Below are positions 61,667-64,000 of a stretch of DNA of 64,000 bases, piece by piece (position 1 is the stretch's first letter; each line of letters opens with the position of its first letter). The position numbers were made by a program, and so were the translations under genes. Origin of the DNA: JANSWO01 sp964351875 (GTDB taxonomy: Bacteria > Pseudomonadota > Gammaproteobacteria > Pseudomonadales > Azotimanducaceae); NCBI GenBank assembly GCA_964351875.1, contig CAYGQC010000002.1, forward strand, positions 1-64,000. Reading direction: 5' to 3'. The notes under the pieces were generated by a model, which saw only the letters and a program-made list of their open reading frames with translations, was not told where the DNA came from and did not search any database.

Positions 61667-63220
61667 ATGACACAGATGACGCTCTGGTCGCTGCCCGCAG
61701 TGTTCGCACTGCTGGTATCGATCGGGTCTTACATTCGCATTCGCGACAAGGGTCATGTACCCGGCGTCGAAGCGTTTGGCTGGCTCACCGCCGGCATCGT
61801 CTTCTGGACCACCGCCCAACTGATCGGGGGCATTTTCACAAGTCCGGACGTTCAGCTCTGGGCGCTCCGACTGCAGTACGTGGGTATCGTTATCGCCCCC
61901 GTTGCCTGGCTCGCGTTCGCCCTCACCTACGTTTCGCGCCGCGTCCACATGGGATCCTGGTCGATACTGGCCATGGCCGTGATACCGATCATCACAGTAT
62001 TGATCGTGTTTACAAACGACGGCCACGGACTGATGTGGCAAAGCATCGAACCCGGCGAGCATCAAGGCATCAGCACGCTCGACACCGTCCGAGGCCCCTG
62101 GTTTATCGTTCATGCAGGTTATTGCTACGCGATGCTGATCGCCGGCACCGCAATCCTGGCTCAGAACCTGGCCCAGACGCGCCTGCACGCTCGCCCGCTG
62201 GTCTCGGTAATCGCTGCGCCTCTCGTTATTGTCATCACTAACCTCTACACCCTCTCGCCGTTCAATCCGGCTCCCTGGTTCGACGCCACACCGCTGGGCT
62301 ATGCGTTAGCTGCCGTAATCCTGCATGTCGGCGTCTTGAGTTTCGGCTTGCTCGACTCCGCGCCCGTCGTACGACATCGAGTTGTGGAAACGCTGATCGA
62401 CGGCGTCATGGTGGTTGCGCCGAACGACAAGATTGTCGACATCAACCCGACTGCCCAGAGACTGTTGAACATCAACAGCCAGGCCATGAGAGAGCGCGCT
62501 TTTTCTGATCTCATTGGCAACGCCAACCTGAAGTCGCTCGTCGATAGCCCACGCGAACAGAACAAGACGGAAATCACCATCGATCGCCGGGCCTACGACA
62601 TCTCTGCTTCGCTGCTGGACGAGTCGGACCCGAATAGTGAAGTCGTATTGGTTTTTCGCGACATTACCGCCAGGCGCAAAGCCGAAGACCGACTGCGTAA
62701 CATGCGCATGGAACTGCAACGGCTCGCGAACACCGATCCGCTCACCGAGCTGTATAACCGGCGCTTCTTCGTTCAACGACTGTCGGAGGAGACCGAGCGC
62801 GTGCGCCGTCACGGCAGCGAACTGTCTGTTTTGCTATTCGATCTGGATCACTTCAAGAAGGTCAACGACACGTACGGCCATGACGTTGGCGACAAGGTGC
62901 TCGTGCTCGTCTCCAAAGTTACGGAACACGTAAAACGCATCACGGATGTTGCCGCCCGCGTTGGCGGCGAAGAATTTGCCTTGCTACTGCCAGAGACCGA
63001 CCGCAAAGGCGCTGTGCGCCTTGCCCAGCGGCTTCGTCAGGCGATCGAGAAGCGTCAGGTGAAAACCGAGCGCGGCCTCGTCAAAGTCACGGCCAGCATT
63101 GGCGTCGCAACGGTCGCCAACAACCACAAGGAAGTGGAGCATCTGCTGACCCACGCCGACCGGGCGCTGTACAAGGCCAAGGAGAGTGGGCGCAACATGG
63201 TTTGTTGCGCTGAGCTCTGA
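61667..63220 (+). CDS. Membrane diguanylate cyclase with 7TM sensor and PAS domain
   Basis: 517 residues from ATG at 61667 with AAGGA eight bases upstream; the frame extends upstream without a good start. N-terminal seven-helix module (about residues 1-225, 7TM histidine-kinase-type sensor), PAS-like segment (about 230-335, RHRVVETLIDGVMVVAPNDKIVDINPTAQRLL) and GGDEF domain (about 350-515). Active site RVGGEEFALLLP; the inhibitory I-site RxxD lies five residues before it (RITD-VAARV-GGEEF). Makes c-di-GMP; probably product-inhibited. Stop codon starts the 39-base repeat. Confidence 0.95.
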   Translation: MTQMTLWSLPAVFALLVSIGSYIRIRDKGHVPGVEAFGWLTAGIVFWTTAQLIGGIFTSPDVQLWALRLQYVGIVIAPVAWLAFALTYVSRRVHMGSWSILAMAVIPIITVLIVFTNDGHGLMWQSIEPGEHQGISTLDTVRGPWFIVHAGYCYAMLIAGTAILAQNLAQTRLHARPLVSVIAAPLVIVITNLYTLSPFNPAPWFDATPLGYALAAVILHVGVLSFGLLDSAPVVRHRVVETLIDGVMVVAPNDKIVDINPTAQRLLNINSQAMRERAFSDLIGNANLKSLVDSPREQNKTEITIDRRAYDISASLLDESDPNSEVVLVFRDITARRKAEDRLRNMRMELQRLANTDPLTELYNRRFFVQRLSEETERVRRHGSELSVLLFDLDHFKKVNDTYGHDVGDKVLVLVSKVTEHVKRITDVAARVGGEEFALLLPETDRKGAVRLAQRLRQAIEKRQVKTERGLVKVTASIGVATVANNHKEVEHLLTHADRALYKAKESGRNMVCCAEL

Positions 63221-63317
63221 AGTAGTGCCGCGAACGTGGATCGCTGCGCTTGTATCTGAAGTAGTGCAGCGAACGTGGATCGCTGCGCTTGTATCTGAAG
63301 TAGTGCAGCGAACGTGG
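63219..63317. repeat. 39-base tandem repeat, about 2.5 copies
   Basis: Units begin GAAGTAGTGC at 63219, 63258 and 63297 (last copy partial, to 63317). The first unit starts within the stop codon of the diguanylate cyclase. Each full unit contains GCAGCG...CGCTGC, a six-base inverted pair with a nine-base loop. No reading frame is plausible as a gene. Confidence 0.9.
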
Positions 63318-63334
63318 CTAGCCAATGGAATCGC

Positions 63335-63368
63335 ATTCTGTGCAGCGCGCGAACCCGCCGCACAGAAT
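63335..63368. terminator. Possible bidirectional terminator hairpin
   Basis: Perfect nine-base stem ATTCTGTGC / GCACAGAAT with a 16-base GC-rich loop, between the convergent diguanylate cyclase and OmpA-like genes. A second small stem CTCGTC/GACGAG (63372-63390) spans the stop codon of the lipoprotein. No T run. Confidence 0.5.
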
Positions 63369-63378
63369 GATCTCGTCG

Positions 63379-64000
63379 CTAGCTGACGAGCGGTTTGAGT
63401 ACGAGCTCTACGCGCCGATTCAACTGACGACCAGACGGCGTGCCATTGTCTGCCACCGGATAGTTCGGACCGTAGCCATCTGCATAGATTCGCATCGGTT
63501 CAATACCCTGGCTCTGAAGATAGCGAGCAACGCTACCCGCCCGTCGCTGGGACAGATTCATATTGTGATCAAAGCTGCCCGTGCTGTCGGTGTGGCCAGC
63601 GACATCGATTAGCGTCTTGTCATACTCATCAAGCACGAGAACGACCGAGTTAAGCACGTCGTAGAAGTCCGCCCGCAAGGCATGCTGATCGACATCAAAG
63701 GTGATGTTGCCCGGCATGCTGAGCACGAGCTGGTCGCCCGTTCGAACGACGCGAACGCCAGTGCCTTCGAGCTGGGCTCGCAGCTTGTTCTCCTGCGCGT
63801 CCATGTACGCGCCAACGGCGGTTCCGCTCAACGCTCCAACGCCAGCGCCGATCAATGCTCGCTCGCGACGCTCATCCGCATCATCACCGGTGAGCGCACC
63901 AACAACCGCGCCGATAGCGGCGCCGATCGCTGCGCCCTTGGCCTTGTTAGAGGCTTCGCGTTCGCCGGTATAAGGATTTGTGGTGCAGCCAGCGACAAAG
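63379..64000 (-). CDS. OmpA-family lipoprotein (YiaD-like), 5' end cut by window edge
   Basis: At least 206 residues, entering from the right edge. The first visible codons read FVAGCTTNPYTGE, a lipobox VAGC; then two Gly/Ala-rich glycine-zipper stretches (GAAIGAAIGAVVGALTG, GAGVGALSGTAVGAYM) and a C-terminal OmpA domain: ITFDVDQHALRADFYDVL, VAGHTDSTGSFDHNMNLSQRRAGSV, NPNYPVADN-type region and NRRVELVLKP. It should anchor the outer membrane to peptidoglycan, through the conserved Asp and Arg of the OmpA_C motif. Confidence 0.93.
   Translation of the reverse strand, partial: FVAGCTTNPYTGEREASNKAKGAAIGAAIGAVVGALTGDDADERRERALIGAGVGALSGTAVGAYMDAQENKLRAQLEGTGVRVVRTGDQLVLSMPGNITFDVDQHALRADFYDVLNSVVLVLDEYDKTLIDVAGHTDSTGSFDHNMNLSQRRAGSVARYLQSQGIEPMRIYADGYGPNYPVADNGTPSGRQLNRRVELVLKPLVS

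Noticed and set aside
63186..63386. 66-codon frame over the 39-base repeat with a repeated peptide
   Set aside because: The peptide repeat just mirrors the DNA repeat; it overlaps the 3' end of the diguanylate cyclase and has no ribosome site.

Overview
This window is a gammaproteobacterial chromosome segment, high in GC. It is almost wholly made of conserved housekeeping clusters: division/wall genes, the Mla and Lpt outer-membrane pathways, rpoN-hpf-ptsN-rapZ-npr, tldD/pmbA and the mre operon. Gene order is gammaproteobacterial but not enterobacterial: a short, HisZ-dependent type HisG beside hisD, a cytochrome bc1 operon beside sspA/sspB, and no kdsD in the kds/lpt cluster. I cannot name the genus. 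Three runs of N (10, 100 and 10) and near-duplicate sequence at two of them mark a scaffolded draft or metagenome assembly.

Layout. 1-4674 (minus): the start of the dcw cluster, mraZ-rsmH-ftsL-ftsI-murE, translationally coupled and preceded by a clear MraZ box array. 5076-6306 (minus): rnpB directly behind rsmI. 6305-9538 (plus): lpoA, yraN and dolP. 9808-13967 (minus): stringent starvation proteins SspB/SspA, then the bc1 complex (petC, petB broken by a gap, petA). 14022-14646: an assembly join, a striking array of seven short hairpins and the rpsI terminator. 14647-16855 (minus): rpsI, rplM, degS. 17007-18104 (plus): zapE. 18125-24841 (minus): hisD, hisG, murA, ibaG and mlaBCDEF. 25138-34110 (plus): yrbG, kdsC, lptCAB, rpoN, hpf, ptsN, rapZ, npr, mgtE. 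34122-46459: pmbA, darP, tldD, yhdP, rng, maf and mreDCB.

46716-64000 is more accessory: a secreted DUF6491-like protein, a serine hydrolase, an operon of putative zinc peptidase, circularly permuted ATP-grasp enzyme, alpha-E protein and glutathione-transferase-like protein, a membrane methyltransferase, a Spy-like periplasmic protein divergent from an OmpR-type two-component system, a sodium/solute symporter, a TauD-family dioxygenase, a TetR regulator, a DUF3108-like exported protein, a HAD-IB phosphatase, a membrane diguanylate cyclase and an OmpA-like lipoprotein cut by the right edge.

The genes converge on the envelope: peptidoglycan synthesis (MurE, MurA, FtsI, LpoA, MreBCD), phospholipid and LPS transport (Mla, Lpt, KdsC, YhdP), outer-membrane quality control (DegS, DolP, Spy-like) and their control (RpoN, PtsN, RapZ). 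The points most worth a second look are the hairpin array at 14235-14425, the ATP-grasp/alpha-E/peptidase operon at 48825-53007, the CpxR-box-like sites at 54079-54210, a run of short tandem repeats with a 12-base period at several loci, an acidic insertion in PtsN, and an altered SxN motif in FtsI.
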